A stretch of 64,000 nt of DNA from JACDDK01 sp038198445 (GTDB taxonomy: Bacteria; Actinomycetota; Rubrobacteria; Rubrobacterales; Rubrobacteraceae): assembly GCA_038198445.1 (NCBI GenBank), contig JBBPZZ010000107.1:1-64000 (forward strand), read 5' to 3'. The first letter of the stretch is position 1. The number at the start of each line of letters is the position of its first letter. The position numbers were made by a program, and so were the translations under genes. Shown one piece after another: positions 42,698-50,900 of the stretch. A model generated the notes under the pieces. That model saw nothing but the letters and a program-made list of their open reading frames with translations. It made no database searches and was not told the DNA's origin.

Positions 42698-43300
42698 CTA
42701 ACGGCTGTAGAACTCGATTATGAGCTGTTCCTCGACGGGAGCGTCGATCTCGTCGCGGCCCGGCGCGTGCAAGACTCGCCCGGTGAAGTTGTCGTGATCC
42801 GCCTCAAGCCACGCGGGAACGGCGACGACGTTCTCGACGGCATTCTGTATCGGCTCCAGGCTCCGGCTCTTCTCGCGCACTGTTATAACGTCTCCCGGCT
42901 TGACTATCGCCGAGGGGATGTCGTGCTTACGGCCGTTGAGCTGAAAGTGTCCGTGAACCACGATCTGCCGCGCCTGCGGCCGGCTCGTCGCGAAACCGAG
43001 ACGGTAGATCACGTTGTCCACCCGTAGCTCCATGAGCCTGAGAAGGTTCTCACCGCTAACGCCCTGCATCCGGGTCGCCTTGTCGTAGGTCCTCCTAAAC
43101 TGCTTCTCGGAGACGCCGTAGTACCAGCGGGCCTTCTGTTTCTCCATGAGCCGCAGTCCGTACTCCGTCTGCCTCTGCCGGCCCCGGCCATGCTCGCCGG
43201 GCGGATAGGGCTTCCTCTCCAGCGGGTTCTTCCGCATCGAGGAGATCATCACCCCGGCACGCCGGTCTCGCCGGCCTCTTGGTCCTGTATAACGCGCCAC
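42698..43300 (-). CDS. rpsD: 30S ribosomal protein S4
   Basis: 200 residues from a GTG start. The S4 domain ENLLRLMELRVDNVIYRLGFA and the NPLERKPYPPGEHG segment are clear. It lacks the N-terminal zinc-binding Cys cluster of the C+ form, so it is the zinc-free type. It binds 16S rRNA early and can act as a translational repressor of the alpha cluster. Confidence 0.97.
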   Translation of the reverse strand: MARYTGPRGRRDRRAGVMISSMRKNPLERKPYPPGEHGRGRQRQTEYGLRLMEKQKARWYYGVSEKQFRRTYDKATRMQGVSGENLLRLMELRVDNVIYRLGFATSRPQARQIVVHGHFQLNGRKHDIPSAIVKPGDVITVREKSRSLEPIQNAVENVVAVPAWLEADHDNFTGRVLHAPGRDEIDAPVEEQLIIEFYSR

Positions 43301-43323
43301 TGCTCTCTAGTACCTCCTGATCT

Positions 43324-43734
43324 CTAACCGCGCCGACGTTTCGTGGGCCGGCAACCGTTGTGCGGCTGGCCCGTGACGTCCTTTATGGAGAGGACCTCTA
43401 TGCCCATCGACTGGAAGGTCCTCGCGGCCATGTCCCGGCCCGAGCCGTGGCCCTTGACCTCGATGTCCGCGCGCCGCACGCCCTGGTCCATCGCCTTGTT
43501 CGCGCAACTCTCGGCCGTCATCTGGGCGGCGTAGGGCGTGCTCTTGCGGCTACCCTTGAAGCCTAAAGCCCCCGCCGACTCCCAGGCTATGACGTTGCCC
43601 TCCTGGTCCGAGACGCTGACGATGGTGTTATTGAACGAACTCTTGATATGAACGATGCCCGTCGTGACGTTCCGCCGAACTCTCCGGCGGCTGCGGCTCG
43701 CCCCGCCCCGACGCTGCTGACGCTGTCTACCCAT
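43324..43734 (-). CDS. rpsK: 30S ribosomal protein S11
   Basis: 136 residues. The N-terminus is Arg-rich (GRQRQQRRGGASRSRRRVRR), then IVHIKSSFNNTIVSVSD and DVTGQPHNGCRPTKRRRG, the invariant C-terminal end. It follows rpsM without a gap. Confidence 0.98.
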   Translation of the reverse strand: MGRQRQQRRGGASRSRRRVRRNVTTGIVHIKSSFNNTIVSVSDQEGNVIAWESAGALGFKGSRKSTPYAAQMTAESCANKAMDQGVRRADIEVKGHGSGRDMAARTFQSMGIEVLSIKDVTGQPHNGCRPTKRRRG

Positions 43735-44106
43735 CTACTTCTTCTTCCTCCCGCCTATGGACGGCTTCGGACCCTTGCGCGAGCGGGCGTTCGTCTTCGT
43801 CCGCTGCCCGCGCACGGGGAGTCCCCGGCGATGCCGGATACCCCTGTAGCTCCCGATCTCTATGAGCCGCCGGATGTTCTGGTTCGTCTCACGCCTGAGG
43901 TCGCCCTCGACCTCGATGTTCTGGTCGATGTAGGTCCGGATCTTGGCGACCTCGCCCTCGGCCAGGTCCCGCACCTTCGTATCCGGATCAACGTCCGTCT
44001 CGGCGCAGATCTTCTTGGCCGTCGAACGGCCGACGCCGAAGACGTAGGTGAGTCCTATCTCGACCCTCTTCTCCCTGGGCAGGTCTACCCCTGCTACACG
44101 CGCCAT
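43735..44106 (-). CDS. rpsM: 30S ribosomal protein S13
   Basis: 123 residues. It opens MARVAGVDLPREKRVEIGLTY and ends with the basic tail that reaches the P-site tRNA (RGLPVRGQRTKTNARSRKG). It directly abuts rpsK and follows rpmJ by one base. Confidence 0.98.
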   Translation of the reverse strand: MARVAGVDLPREKRVEIGLTYVFGVGRSTAKKICAETDVDPDTKVRDLAEGEVAKIRTYIDQNIEVEGDLRRETNQNIRRLIEIGSYRGIRHRRGLPVRGQRTKTNARSRKGPKPSIGGRKKK

Positions 44107-44107
44107 A

Positions 44108-44221
44108 CTAACCCTGCCTCTGCTTGTGCCGGGGGTTGGAACAGATGACCCGCACCACTCCGCGCCGGCGTATTACCTTGCACCGTTCGCATATCGGTTT
44201 CACACTCGCCCTGACCTTCAA
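44108..44221 (-). CDS. rpmJ: 50S ribosomal protein L36
   Basis: A 37-residue gene between infA and rpsM, easily missed because of its size and TTG start. It reads MKVRASVKPICERCKVIRR and ends ICSNPRHKQRQG. The three Cys and one His (CERC, ICSNPRH) form the zinc site, so this is the C+ form. AGGAGAG lies five bases upstream of the TTG. This infA-rpmJ-rpsM-rpsK-rpsD order is standard. Confidence 0.96.
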   Translation of the reverse strand: MKVRASVKPICERCKVIRRRGVVRVICSNPRHKQRQG

Positions 44222-44231
44222 CGCTCTCTCC

Positions 44232-44453
44232 TTAGTTCCTGAACCTGTAAGTTATTCGTCCCCGGCTCAAGTCGTAGGGGCTCAACTCCACCTTCACCCG
44301 GTCGCCCGGCAATATCCGGATGTAGTTCATCCGCATCTTGCCCGAGATGTGCGCGAGAACGTTGTGCTCGTTCTCCAGCTCGACCCGGAACTGGGTGTTC
44401 GGCAACGCTTCCGTCACCGTCCCCTCGACCTCTATGACATCTTCTTTAGCCAA
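44232..44453 (-). CDS. infA: Translation initiation factor IF-1
   Basis: 73 residues of S1-type OB fold: EDVIEVEGTVTEALPNTQFRVEL and GKMRMNYIRILPGDRVKVELSPYDL. The TTG start directly follows a strong AAGGAGGT site. A promoter-like pair lies upstream in the 102-base gap after map. Confidence 0.97.
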   Translation of the reverse strand: MAKEDVIEVEGTVTEALPNTQFRVELENEHNVLAHISGKMRMNYIRILPGDRVKVELSPYDLSRGRITYRFRN

Positions 44454-44475
44454 GGACCTCCTTACTGCCTTCGTG

Positions 44476-44504
44476 CTTTACTGTTACAAAGTGGTTGGAG
44501 CCAA
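44476..44504 (-). promoter_or_regulatory. Candidate internal promoter before infA
   Basis: On the minus strand, TTGGCT (44504-44499) and GTAAAG (44481-44476) are 17 bases apart in the AT-rich gap between map and infA. Matches are moderate. A promoter here would let infA-rpmJ-rpsM-rpsK-rpsD-rpoA-rplQ be expressed separately from secY-adk-map. Confidence 0.3.
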
Positions 44505-44555
44505 GCAAATATGCTACCACGCACGCCCCGCTTTTCCCACTCTCTACGGCTATTG

Positions 44556-45320
44556 CTACCAACCCGGTACTCCTTCTCCGGTGAGTACCTCGGGGCCGTC
44601 CTCGGTAACGGCGATGGTGTGCTCGTAATGTGCGGCGAGGGAGCCGTCGGCGGTGTAGATGGACCATCCGTCCCGCTCGTCTATACTGATGTCGTAGCTA
44701 CCCAGCGTTATCATGGGCTCTATCGCGAAGACCATTCCCACCTGCAGGCGCGGTCCGGTCCCCGGCTCTCCGTAGTTGGGGATCTGGGGGTCTTCGTGCA
44801 TCTTGCGCCCGACCCCGTGCGAGACGAGGTCCCGGACCACCCCGTAGCCACGCGCCTCGGCCACGGACTGTATGGCGTATCCGACGTCTCCGAGATGGTT
44901 CCCGGCCCGCATCTGCTCGGTGGCCGCCGCCAGACATTTTCTGGTGGTCCGCAAGAGCCCGTCGGCGTCGGGGGCAATCTCGCCTACCGACACCGTAGTC
45001 GCGGAGTCGGTGACGAAGCCGTCGTAGCGGACACCAACATCGAGGGAGATTACATCGCCGTCCTTCAGGCGGTAAGCGCCGGGGATACCGTGAACGATCA
45101 TCGCGTTAGGCGAAGCGCAGATAGAGGCCGGGAAGCCCTGATAGCCCTTGAACTCCGGCTTGCCGCCGTGATCGTAGATAAACTCCTCGGCCAGATGGTC
45201 GAGTTCCTCCGTGGTGATACCCGCCCGGACGTTATCCGCGAGCACCTTCAAGCAGGCGGCCGTGATCTCGCCGCCTTCGCGCATCGTTTCGAGTTCCCCC
45301 TTACTCTTGCGTACGATCAA
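44556..45320 (-). CDS. map: Methionine aminopeptidase, type I
   Basis: 254 residues of the pita-bread fold. The metal ligands can be read as Asp in SLDVGVRYDGFVTDSA (two Asp), His in SHGVGRKMHEDP, Glu in FAIEPM and Glu near YEHTIAVTEDGPEVLT. It removes the initiator Met from new proteins. The TTG start overlaps the adk stop as TTGA. Confidence 0.97.
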   Translation of the reverse strand: MIVRKSKGELETMREGGEITAACLKVLADNVRAGITTEELDHLAEEFIYDHGGKPEFKGYQGFPASICASPNAMIVHGIPGAYRLKDGDVISLDVGVRYDGFVTDSATTVSVGEIAPDADGLLRTTRKCLAAATEQMRAGNHLGDVGYAIQSVAEARGYGVVRDLVSHGVGRKMHEDPQIPNYGEPGTGPRLQVGMVFAIEPMITLGSYDISIDERDGWSIYTADGSLAAHYEHTIAVTEDGPEVLTGEGVPGW

Positions 45321-45949
45321 GCGCCTTCTCCAACCGCCTTCAGGATGTCTTCGGTGATAACGGAGATCTCCCGGTTGGCGTCCACCGTTACGAGGATGCC
45401 ACGCTCGGCGTAGTAATCTTTCAGAGGTTCGGTTTGCTCATGGTAGATCCTGAGCCGGTTGCGGATCGCTTCCTCCGAGTCGTCTTTGCGCTGGACGAAC
45501 GGGCCGGGGTCGTCGCCGTTCTCCGGTGGCGGATCGTACTGTACGTGATAGATCTCTCCCGTCGCCTCGCTCTGGCGGCGTCCCGAGAGCCTCTCGACTA
45601 GCGCCTCGTCCGGCGCTTCGAGAGCGATTGCTTTATCCAGCCGCGCGTCTATTTCTTTTAGGGCCTCGTCCAGGGCCTCCGCCTGAGCCTCGGTGCGCGG
45701 GAAGCCGTCGAGCAGCCAGGAGTCTGTCTGCTCAAGGTGCGGCTTCGCCATCTCGACGATTATCTCGTCCGGGACCAACTCGCCCCGGTCGTTGTAGTCC
45801 TGGACCTTCTGACCAAGTTCCGAGCCGGATTTAATCTCGGCGCGCACGATATCCCCCGTGGAGATATGTTTCGCACCGGTCTTCTCCGCGACCCGGCCCG
45901 CCTGCGTTCCTTTTCCAGCCCCTTGAGGGCCAAGCAAGATAACTCTCAT
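45317..45949 (-). CDS. adk: Adenylate kinase
   Basis: 210 residues. P-loop GPQGAGKGTQ, AMP-site STGDIVRAEI and WLLDGFPRTEAQ, and LID segment ERLSGRRQSEATGEIYHVQYDPP. The LID has no Cys quartet, so it is the zinc-free form. It interconverts ATP, AMP and ADP. It overlaps secY by ATGA and map by TTGA. Confidence 0.97.
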   Translation of the reverse strand: MRVILLGPQGAGKGTQAGRVAEKTGAKHISTGDIVRAEIKSGSELGQKVQDYNDRGELVPDEIIVEMAKPHLEQTDSWLLDGFPRTEAQAEALDEALKEIDARLDKAIALEAPDEALVERLSGRRQSEATGEIYHVQYDPPPENGDDPGPFVQRKDDSEEAIRNRLRIYHEQTEPLKDYYAERGILVTVDANREISVITEDILKAVGEGA

Positions 45950-47232
45950 CGTTTCCTCAAAAACCCTTCGTAGTTTCGCATCATCAACTGACTTTCGAGC
46001 TGGCGCACCGTATCGAGCGAGACGCCGACAACGATGAGCATCGAAGTACCGCCCAGAAAGATCGAATTCGGTATGCCAGGGATGGCGTTCGTGATCAGGT
46101 ACGGCAGCACCGCTATCGCAGCCAGGAATAACGCCCCGAAGAGCGTGATCCTCGTCAGCACTCCGTTTAGATACAACGCCGTCGGCTGTCCCGGACGGAT
46201 GCCCGGTATGTAACCGCCGCTCTTCTTCAGGTTGTCGGCATGCTCAATCGGGTTGAACTGCACGGCCGTGTAGAAGTAGGTAAACATCAGGATCAACATC
46301 GCGAACAGTATCAGGTACGGCGTGGTACCCGGCGAGAAGAAGTGGGAGATCCTGTACAGGATCCCGTCCTGATTGCTACCCGCCGCGAGCTGCCCGAGCA
46401 CGACCGGGAAGATCAAGAGCGACGAGGCGAAGATGATCGGTATTACGCCGGCCATGTTGACCTTGAGCGGCAGATAAGTCGTCCCGCCCTGGCTCATCCT
46501 GCGCCCGACCTGGCGCTTGGCGTAGGTGATCGGGATACGCCGCTGCCCCTCGTTGACGAACACGATAGCCGCCACGATGAGGACCGCGATTATGAGTAGT
46601 AGGACGACGTTCAGGACACTGCCGTTCTCGTACAACGTCTGAATGGCGGTAGGCGCCCGCGAGATGATCGAAGCCGTAATTATCAGCGAGATGCCGTTCC
46701 CGAGTCCGCGCTCGGTTATCAACTCCCCGAGCCACATCGTAAGCATCACGCCGGTCGTCAGGGTAAGGATTATCAGGAATATGTCTATCGGCGTCGACCC
46801 CGAGACCACGTCACCGAGTTGTCCGGATCGCAAGTACAAAGATAAGGCTATCGACTGGAGAAACGCAAGCACGAGCGTGAAGTACCGGGTGTACTGCGTG
46901 ATCTTCTGCTGCCCGGCATCTCCCTCCTTGGCGAGCTCCTGGAGCCTCGGTATCGCCACGGTCAAGAGTTGCATCACGATGGCCGCCGTTATGTACGGCA
47001 TGATCCCCAGCGAAAATATGGAGAAGTGGTTGAAAGCCCCGCCGGTGAACACCCCGAAGAGACCCGTTATGGCGTTCCCCCCGGTCTGGGCTCCCGTAGC
47101 CAGGGCCTCCCGATTAATGCCCGGAAGCGGGATCCAGGCTCCAAGCCGGTACAGGGCGATCATGACCGCCGTGAAGACTAATTTCTGGCGCAGCTCGGGG
47201 ACGCGCCACGCATTTGCCAGGGCTCCTAACAT
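45946..47232 (-). CDS. secY: Preprotein translocase subunit SecY
   Basis: 428 residues with ten transmembrane helices forming the Sec channel. Recognisable parts are YRLGAWIPLPGINREAL, the plug region after it, MWLGELITERGLGNGISLII, the RRIPITYAKRQVGR cytoplasmic loop that contacts ribosome and SecA, and the FIPGIRPG-like GGYIPGIRPGQPTALYL. It is in the standard spc-cluster position after rplO. Confidence 0.98.
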   Translation of the reverse strand: MLGALANAWRVPELRQKLVFTAVMIALYRLGAWIPLPGINREALATGAQTGGNAITGLFGVFTGGAFNHFSIFSLGIMPYITAAIVMQLLTVAIPRLQELAKEGDAGQQKITQYTRYFTLVLAFLQSIALSLYLRSGQLGDVVSGSTPIDIFLIILTLTTGVMLTMWLGELITERGLGNGISLIITASIISRAPTAIQTLYENGSVLNVVLLLIIAVLIVAAIVFVNEGQRRIPITYAKRQVGRRMSQGGTTYLPLKVNMAGVIPIIFASSLLIFPVVLGQLAAGSNQDGILYRISHFFSPGTTPYLILFAMLILMFTYFYTAVQFNPIEHADNLKKSGGYIPGIRPGQPTALYLNGVLTRITLFGALFLAAIAVLPYLITNAIPGIPNSIFLGGTSMLIVVGVSLDTVRQLESQLMMRNYEGFLRKR

Positions 47233-47234
47233 AT

Positions 47235-47696
47235 CTACCGCTCCAGTATCTCGACGCTCCCGCCGGCCGCCTCTATCTTCTCCTTCGCCGAGCCGGAGAA
47301 AGCGTGGGCCTTGACCGTAACGGAACGTCCGACCTCCCCGTCGCCGAGGATCTTGACGAGCCCTTCTTTCTTCCCGACGAGCCCGGCGGTCCGCAACTCT
47401 TCGAGGCCTATCGTATCATCCGAAACGTCCGCGAGTTGGCCTACGTTGACCGCCGAATAAACGGTTGGACGGGCTACGGTGTGCCTGCCCCGCGCCATGC
47501 CCTTCAGACGCGGCAAACGACGCTGCAGCGGCATCTGCCCGCCCTCGTAAGTGGGGTGCGTCGAAGCGCCCGAGCGGGCGCCAGCGCCCTTGTGGCCGCG
47601 CCCGCTGGTCTTGCCGTTTCCCGATCCCTTGCCGCGGCCGAGCCGCTTGCGGTCCCTCGTGGAGCCTGGGGCCGGAGAGAGTTCATTGAGTCTCAT
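47235..47696 (-). CDS. rplO: 50S ribosomal protein L15
   Basis: 153 residues: LNELSPAPGSTRDRKRLGRGKGSGNGKTSGRGHKG-type glycine-rich N-terminus (an rRNA-binding tail), the EGGQMPLQRRLPRLKG block and a C-terminal VKAHAFSGSAKEKIEAAGG. It lies two bases before secY. Confidence 0.98.
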   Translation of the reverse strand: MRLNELSPAPGSTRDRKRLGRGKGSGNGKTSGRGHKGAGARSGASTHPTYEGGQMPLQRRLPRLKGMARGRHTVARPTVYSAVNVGQLADVSDDTIGLEELRTAGLVGKKEGLVKILGDGEVGRSVTVKAHAFSGSAKEKIEAAGGSVEILER

Positions 47697-47882
47697 TTAC
47701 TCGTCCACCTCCTCGACGCGGACCAGGTGGCGCACCTTGTGAAGCATGCCCCGGATAGCGGGCGTGTCTCCGTGGACCCGCTCGTCGCGTATCCGCTTCA
47801 AGCCCAGCGCCTTTATCGTCCGCTTATGCGGCTCCTTCGAGCCGATAACGCTCTTCATCTGCGTAACCTTCAGTGGGCTCAT
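47697..47882 (-). CDS. rpmD: 50S ribosomal protein L30
   Basis: 61 residues: LKVTQMKSVIGSKEPHKRTIKALGL and GMLHKVRHLVRVEE are the family core of the short bacterial form. It overlaps the rpsE stop as ATGA and abuts rplO. Confidence 0.97.
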   Translation of the reverse strand: MSPLKVTQMKSVIGSKEPHKRTIKALGLKRIRDERVHGDTPAIRGMLHKVRHLVRVEEVDE

Positions 47883-48517
47883 GATGTGATCTTGACCCCC
47901 CGCTCCTGCTCGATCTGGGCTTTCGTCCGCAGGCTCTTGAGGCCTTGCTCCGTGGCCTTGACCAGGTTCACCGAGGTCGTCGATCCGAGCGCCTTGGTCA
48001 GCACGTCCTTGATGCCCGCAAGCTCCAGGACCGCCCGGACGCCGCCGCCCGCGATCACTCCCGTACCCTCGGAGGCTGGCTTCAGCAGCACGTCGGAACT
48101 CTCGAACTTGCCGATTACCCCGTGAGGGATCGTGGTGTTCCGCATCGGCACGTCGAACATCTCGCGCTTGGCCTTGTCCTGGCCTTTGGCGATAGCGGCA
48201 GGCACCGTGTTGGCCTTACCCAACCCGATACCGACACGTCCCTTGCCGTCTCCGACGACTACCAGCGCGCTGAAGTTGAAGCGCCGACCGCCCTTGACTA
48301 CCTTGGAGACGCGCCGGATCTCGACGACCCGGTCCTGGAACTCCGAGTTCTCGCGCTGCCGGCCACCGCGTCCGCCTGGACCGCCACCGCGACCACCGGG
48401 TCCGCCGCCACGCCCACCAGGCCCGCCGGGGCCACCACCGCGTCCACCTGGACCACCACCGCGTCCACCGGGTCCGCCCGGTGCTCCGCCTCTATTATCG
48501 TTTCTTGGACGACCCAA
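47879..48517 (-). CDS. rpsE: 30S ribosomal protein S5 with a Gly/Arg/Pro-rich N-terminal extension
   Basis: 212 residues; bacterial S5 is normally about 165. Residues about 10-52 are a low-complexity run of GGPGGRG units. The normal S5 begins near EFQDRVVEIRRVSKVVKGGRRF, with VGDGKGRVGIGLGKA and the conserved GVIAGGGVRAVLELAGI. S5 helps maintain decoding fidelity at the mRNA entrance. The extension resembles RGG-type RNA-binding segments; whether it contacts rRNA or mRNA is unknown. It follows rplR by 18 bases. Confidence 0.95.
   Translation of the reverse strand: MGRPRNDNRGGAPGGPGGRGGGPGGRGGGPGGPGGRGGGPGGRGGGPGGRGGRQRENSEFQDRVVEIRRVSKVVKGGRRFNFSALVVVGDGKGRVGIGLGKANTVPAAIAKGQDKAKREMFDVPMRNTTIPHGVIGKFESSDVLLKPASEGTGVIAGGGVRAVLELAGIKDVLTKALGSTTSVNLVKATEQGLKSLRTKAQIEQERGVKITS
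48362..48490 (-). repeat. In-frame GGPGGRG-coding tandem repeat inside rpsE
   Basis: Short near-repeats (units such as CCACCGCGTCCACCTGGA on the plus strand) encode Gly-Gly-Pro-Gly-Gly-Arg-Gly blocks at residues 10-52 of S5. The number of units may vary between strains by slippage. Confidence 0.85.
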
Positions 48518-48535
48518 GATAAATCCTCCTAAGCT

Positions 48536-48886
48536 CTAAAGTTTCAGTCCGCCCTCGCGTGCGCCCTCGGCGAGCGCCGCGATGCGGCCGTGGTATCTGT
48601 TTCCGCCCCGGTCGAAGACGACCGTCTCGATACCGGCCTCCGACGCCTTCCGGGCGATCAACTCTCCGACCTTCCGCGCCGACTCCTTGCGGTTCTCGGC
48701 CTCCCCGACCTCGCGGGAGTCGGCCGACGCGAGCGTGTGGCCCGCATAATCGTCGATGAGTTGGGCGTAGATGTGTACGTTCGAGCGGTATACCGAGAGG
48801 CGTGGGCGTTCCGCTGTGCCGGTCAACTTGCGCCGGACGCGCTTACGCCGCTTCTCCCTGTGCGCTCTCTTCTGTAGAACAGCCAT
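48536..48886 (-). CDS. rplR: 50S ribosomal protein L18
   Basis: 116 residues: HREKRRKRVRRKLTGTAERPRLSVYRS at the start, and VVFDRGGNRYHGRIAALAEGAREGGLKL at the end. It binds 5S rRNA together with L5. Confidence 0.98.
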   Translation of the reverse strand: MAVLQKRAHREKRRKRVRRKLTGTAERPRLSVYRSNVHIYAQLIDDYAGHTLASADSREVGEAENRKESARKVGELIARKASEAGIETVVFDRGGNRYHGRIAALAEGAREGGLKL

Positions 48887-48897
48887 TACTTCCTCCC

Positions 48898-49431
48898 TTA
48901 GCCGGCCTTGCCGACCTTGCGCCGGATCTGCTCGTCGCTGTAGCGGATGCCCTTGCCCTTGTAGGGCTCCGGCGGACGGACCTTCCTTATCTCCGCGGCC
49001 GTCTGTCCGACCCGCTGCTTGTCTATCCCGCGCACGATGATCGTCGTCGCGTTCGGGACCTCGAAGTCTATCCCTTCGCGAGGCGTTATAGCCACGGGAT
49101 GCGAGTACCCGACCTGCAGGTTGATGTCCTGCCCCTGCAAGGCCGCCCGGTATCCAACGCCCGCGATCTGAAGCGTCTTCGTGAACCCCTCCGTCACACC
49201 CGTTACGGCGTTCTGGATCAGGGATCGCGTAAGCCCGTGCATCGCCCGGTGCTCCGGCGCGTCCGAGGCCCGCTCGACGAGGACACTGCCATCGTCCTGC
49301 TTCACCTCGACCCCGCGCCCGATAGGCACGTTCAACTCACCCTTCGGCCCCGTTACCTTAACGTTCCGGGCCGAGAGTTCGACGTTGACGCCACCCGGCA
49401 CTTCGACCGGCGCTTTTCCGATTCTAGACAT
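48898..49431 (-). CDS. rplF: 50S ribosomal protein L6
   Basis: 177 residues with the two L6 repeats. It opens MSRIGKAPVEVPGGVNV and ends PEPYKGKGIRYSDEQIRRKVGKAG, the sarcin-ricin-loop contact. Eleven bases separate it from rplR. Confidence 0.98.
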   Translation of the reverse strand: MSRIGKAPVEVPGGVNVELSARNVKVTGPKGELNVPIGRGVEVKQDDGSVLVERASDAPEHRAMHGLTRSLIQNAVTGVTEGFTKTLQIAGVGYRAALQGQDINLQVGYSHPVAITPREGIDFEVPNATTIIVRGIDKQRVGQTAAEIRKVRPPEPYKGKGIRYSDEQIRRKVGKAG

Positions 49432-49448
49432 AAGCTACTCAAACCTCC

Positions 49449-49847
49449 CTAGTACACGAAGCAGAGGACTTCGCCGCCGATGCCCTGCCGCCGTGCGGCG
49501 TGATCGGTCAGGATTCCCCGCGAGGTCGAGAGTATAGCCACCCCGAGTCCATCCAGGACGCGAGGGATCTCCGCCTGCTTGCGATAGACGCGCCGGCCCG
49601 GACGGCTCATGCGCCGCAGGCCCATTATTCCGCGCCGCCCGTCGGGACCGTACTTCAGTTCTACGACGAGTGTCGCCTCAGCGCCGCTACCCTTCTCGGA
49701 GAAGTCGTTGATGTAGCCCTCCTCCTTCAGGATGCGGGCGACCTCGCGCTTCATCTTTGAGTGCGGCATCTGGACCGTATCGTGCTTCGCCATCTGCGCG
49801 TTGCGGATACGGGTAAGGAAATCCGCTATTGGATCGTTAACCGACAT
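49449..49847 (-). CDS. rpsH: 30S ribosomal protein S8
   Basis: 132 residues: NDPIADFLTRIRNAQMAKHDTV at the start and the ILSTSRGILTDHAARRQGIGGEVLCFVY C-terminus. In E. coli S8 represses the spc operon by binding its mRNA; no such site was identified here. Confidence 0.98.
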   Translation of the reverse strand: MSVNDPIADFLTRIRNAQMAKHDTVQMPHSKMKREVARILKEEGYINDFSEKGSGAEATLVVELKYGPDGRRGIMGLRRMSRPGRRVYRKQAEIPRVLDGLGVAILSTSRGILTDHAARRQGIGGEVLCFVY

Positions 49848-49851
49848 CTCG

Positions 49852-50037
49852 CTACCAACTCGCTTTCGTTACGCCGGGGATCTTCCCCTCGTGCGCCAGT
49901 TCCCGCAGACAGATCCGGCACAGGCCAAACTTCCGATAGTAGCCGCGAGCCCGGCCGCACCGCTGGCACCGGCTGTACTCCCGTACCGAGAACTTCTGCT
50001 GTTTCTGCTGCTTTACGAGCAACGCTTTCCTCGTCAT
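49852..50037 (-). CDS. rpsZ: 30S ribosomal protein S14, type Z (zinc form)
   Basis: 61 residues, the short S14 form, with the CQRC and CRIC pairs that bind zinc and a C-terminal GKIPGVTKASW. This is the common form in actinobacteria and Firmicutes, and no C- form is present in the window. It lies between rplE and rpsH. Confidence 0.97.
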   Translation of the reverse strand: MTRKALLVKQQKQQKFSVREYSRCQRCGRARGYYRKFGLCRICLRELAHEGKIPGVTKASW

Positions 50038-50047
50038 CTAAAACCCC

Positions 50048-50590
50048 TTAACTCTGCCTGAAGGGCATGCCGAGCAGCCTTAGCAACTCCCGCCCCTCTT
50101 CGTCGGTCTCCGCCGTCGTAACCACCGCGACGTCGAGGCCGCGGGTCGCGTCTATCGAGTCGTAGGAGATTTCCGGGAAGATGAGCTGCTCCCTGAGACC
50201 CAGCGCGAAGTTTCCGCGCCCATCGAACGAGGTCGGGCTGATCCCCCGGAAGTCCCTCGTCCGCGGCAGGGCTATCGACACGAGACGGTCCAGGAACTCC
50301 CACATCCGCTCACCACGCAGCGTTACCCGCGCTCCGACCGGCATCCCTTCACGGATCTTGAACCCCGCGATGCTCTTGCGGGCGCGTCGGATCTGCGGCT
50401 TCTGGCCGGTGATCTTGGTGAGGTCCTCCACCGCGCCGTCCATCGCTTTGCTGTTCACGACAGCCTCTCCGACGCCCATGTTCACCACGATCTTCTCGAC
50501 CTTCGGTATCCGCATCGGGTTCTGGATGTCGAACTTTTCCTTCAACGCCGGGGCGACTTCCTCCCGGTACCTGTCCTTCAACCTAGCCAT
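50048..50590 (-). CDS. rplE: 50S ribosomal protein L5
   Basis: 180 residues: MRIPKVEKIVVNMGVGEAV, KSIAGFKIREGMPVGARVTLRG and FPEISYDSIDATRGLDVAVVTTA. It binds 5S rRNA and the P-site tRNA T-loop. It overlaps the rplX 3' end by eight bases. Confidence 0.98.
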   Translation of the reverse strand: MARLKDRYREEVAPALKEKFDIQNPMRIPKVEKIVVNMGVGEAVVNSKAMDGAVEDLTKITGQKPQIRRARKSIAGFKIREGMPVGARVTLRGERMWEFLDRLVSIALPRTRDFRGISPTSFDGRGNFALGLREQLIFPEISYDSIDATRGLDVAVVTTAETDEEGRELLRLLGMPFRQS

Positions 50591-50900
50591 CTATTTCCTT
50601 CCCGGACTTCTTCCCGACCCGGACCTTCTCCCCCGAGTCCGTGAACCGGTATCCGACCTTCGTCGGCTCCCCGGAGTTCGGATCGACCAGCATCACGTTC
50701 GAGATGTGTATCGGCGCCGCGAACTTGAACAGCCCTTCCTGATTGTTCTGGCTCGGCTTGGCGTGCCGCGTGCGGACGTTTACGTTGCCCACGACGACCC
50801 GGTTCTTCGCCGGAATGACCCGCTCGACCTCGCCGCGCTTGCCTTTCTCTTTACCGGAGACCACCATCACGGTGTCCCCGCGCTTTATCTTGAGAGCCAT
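50583..50900 (-). CDS. rplX: 50S ribosomal protein L24
   Basis: 105 residues: KIKRGDTVMVVSGKEKGKRGEV (KOW motif) and the GLFKFAAPIHISNVMLVDP block. It is an early 50S assembly initiator. It follows rplN with no gap. Confidence 0.98.
   Translation of the reverse strand: MALKIKRGDTVMVVSGKEKGKRGEVERVIPAKNRVVVGNVNVRTRHAKPSQNNQEGLFKFAAPIHISNVMLVDPNSGEPTKVGYRFTDSGEKVRVGKKSGKEIDG

Noticed and set aside
48362..48490. CRISPR or minisatellite-like repeats
   Set aside because: The repeats are in frame, encode GGPGGRG blocks and are continuous with S5; there are no spacers.
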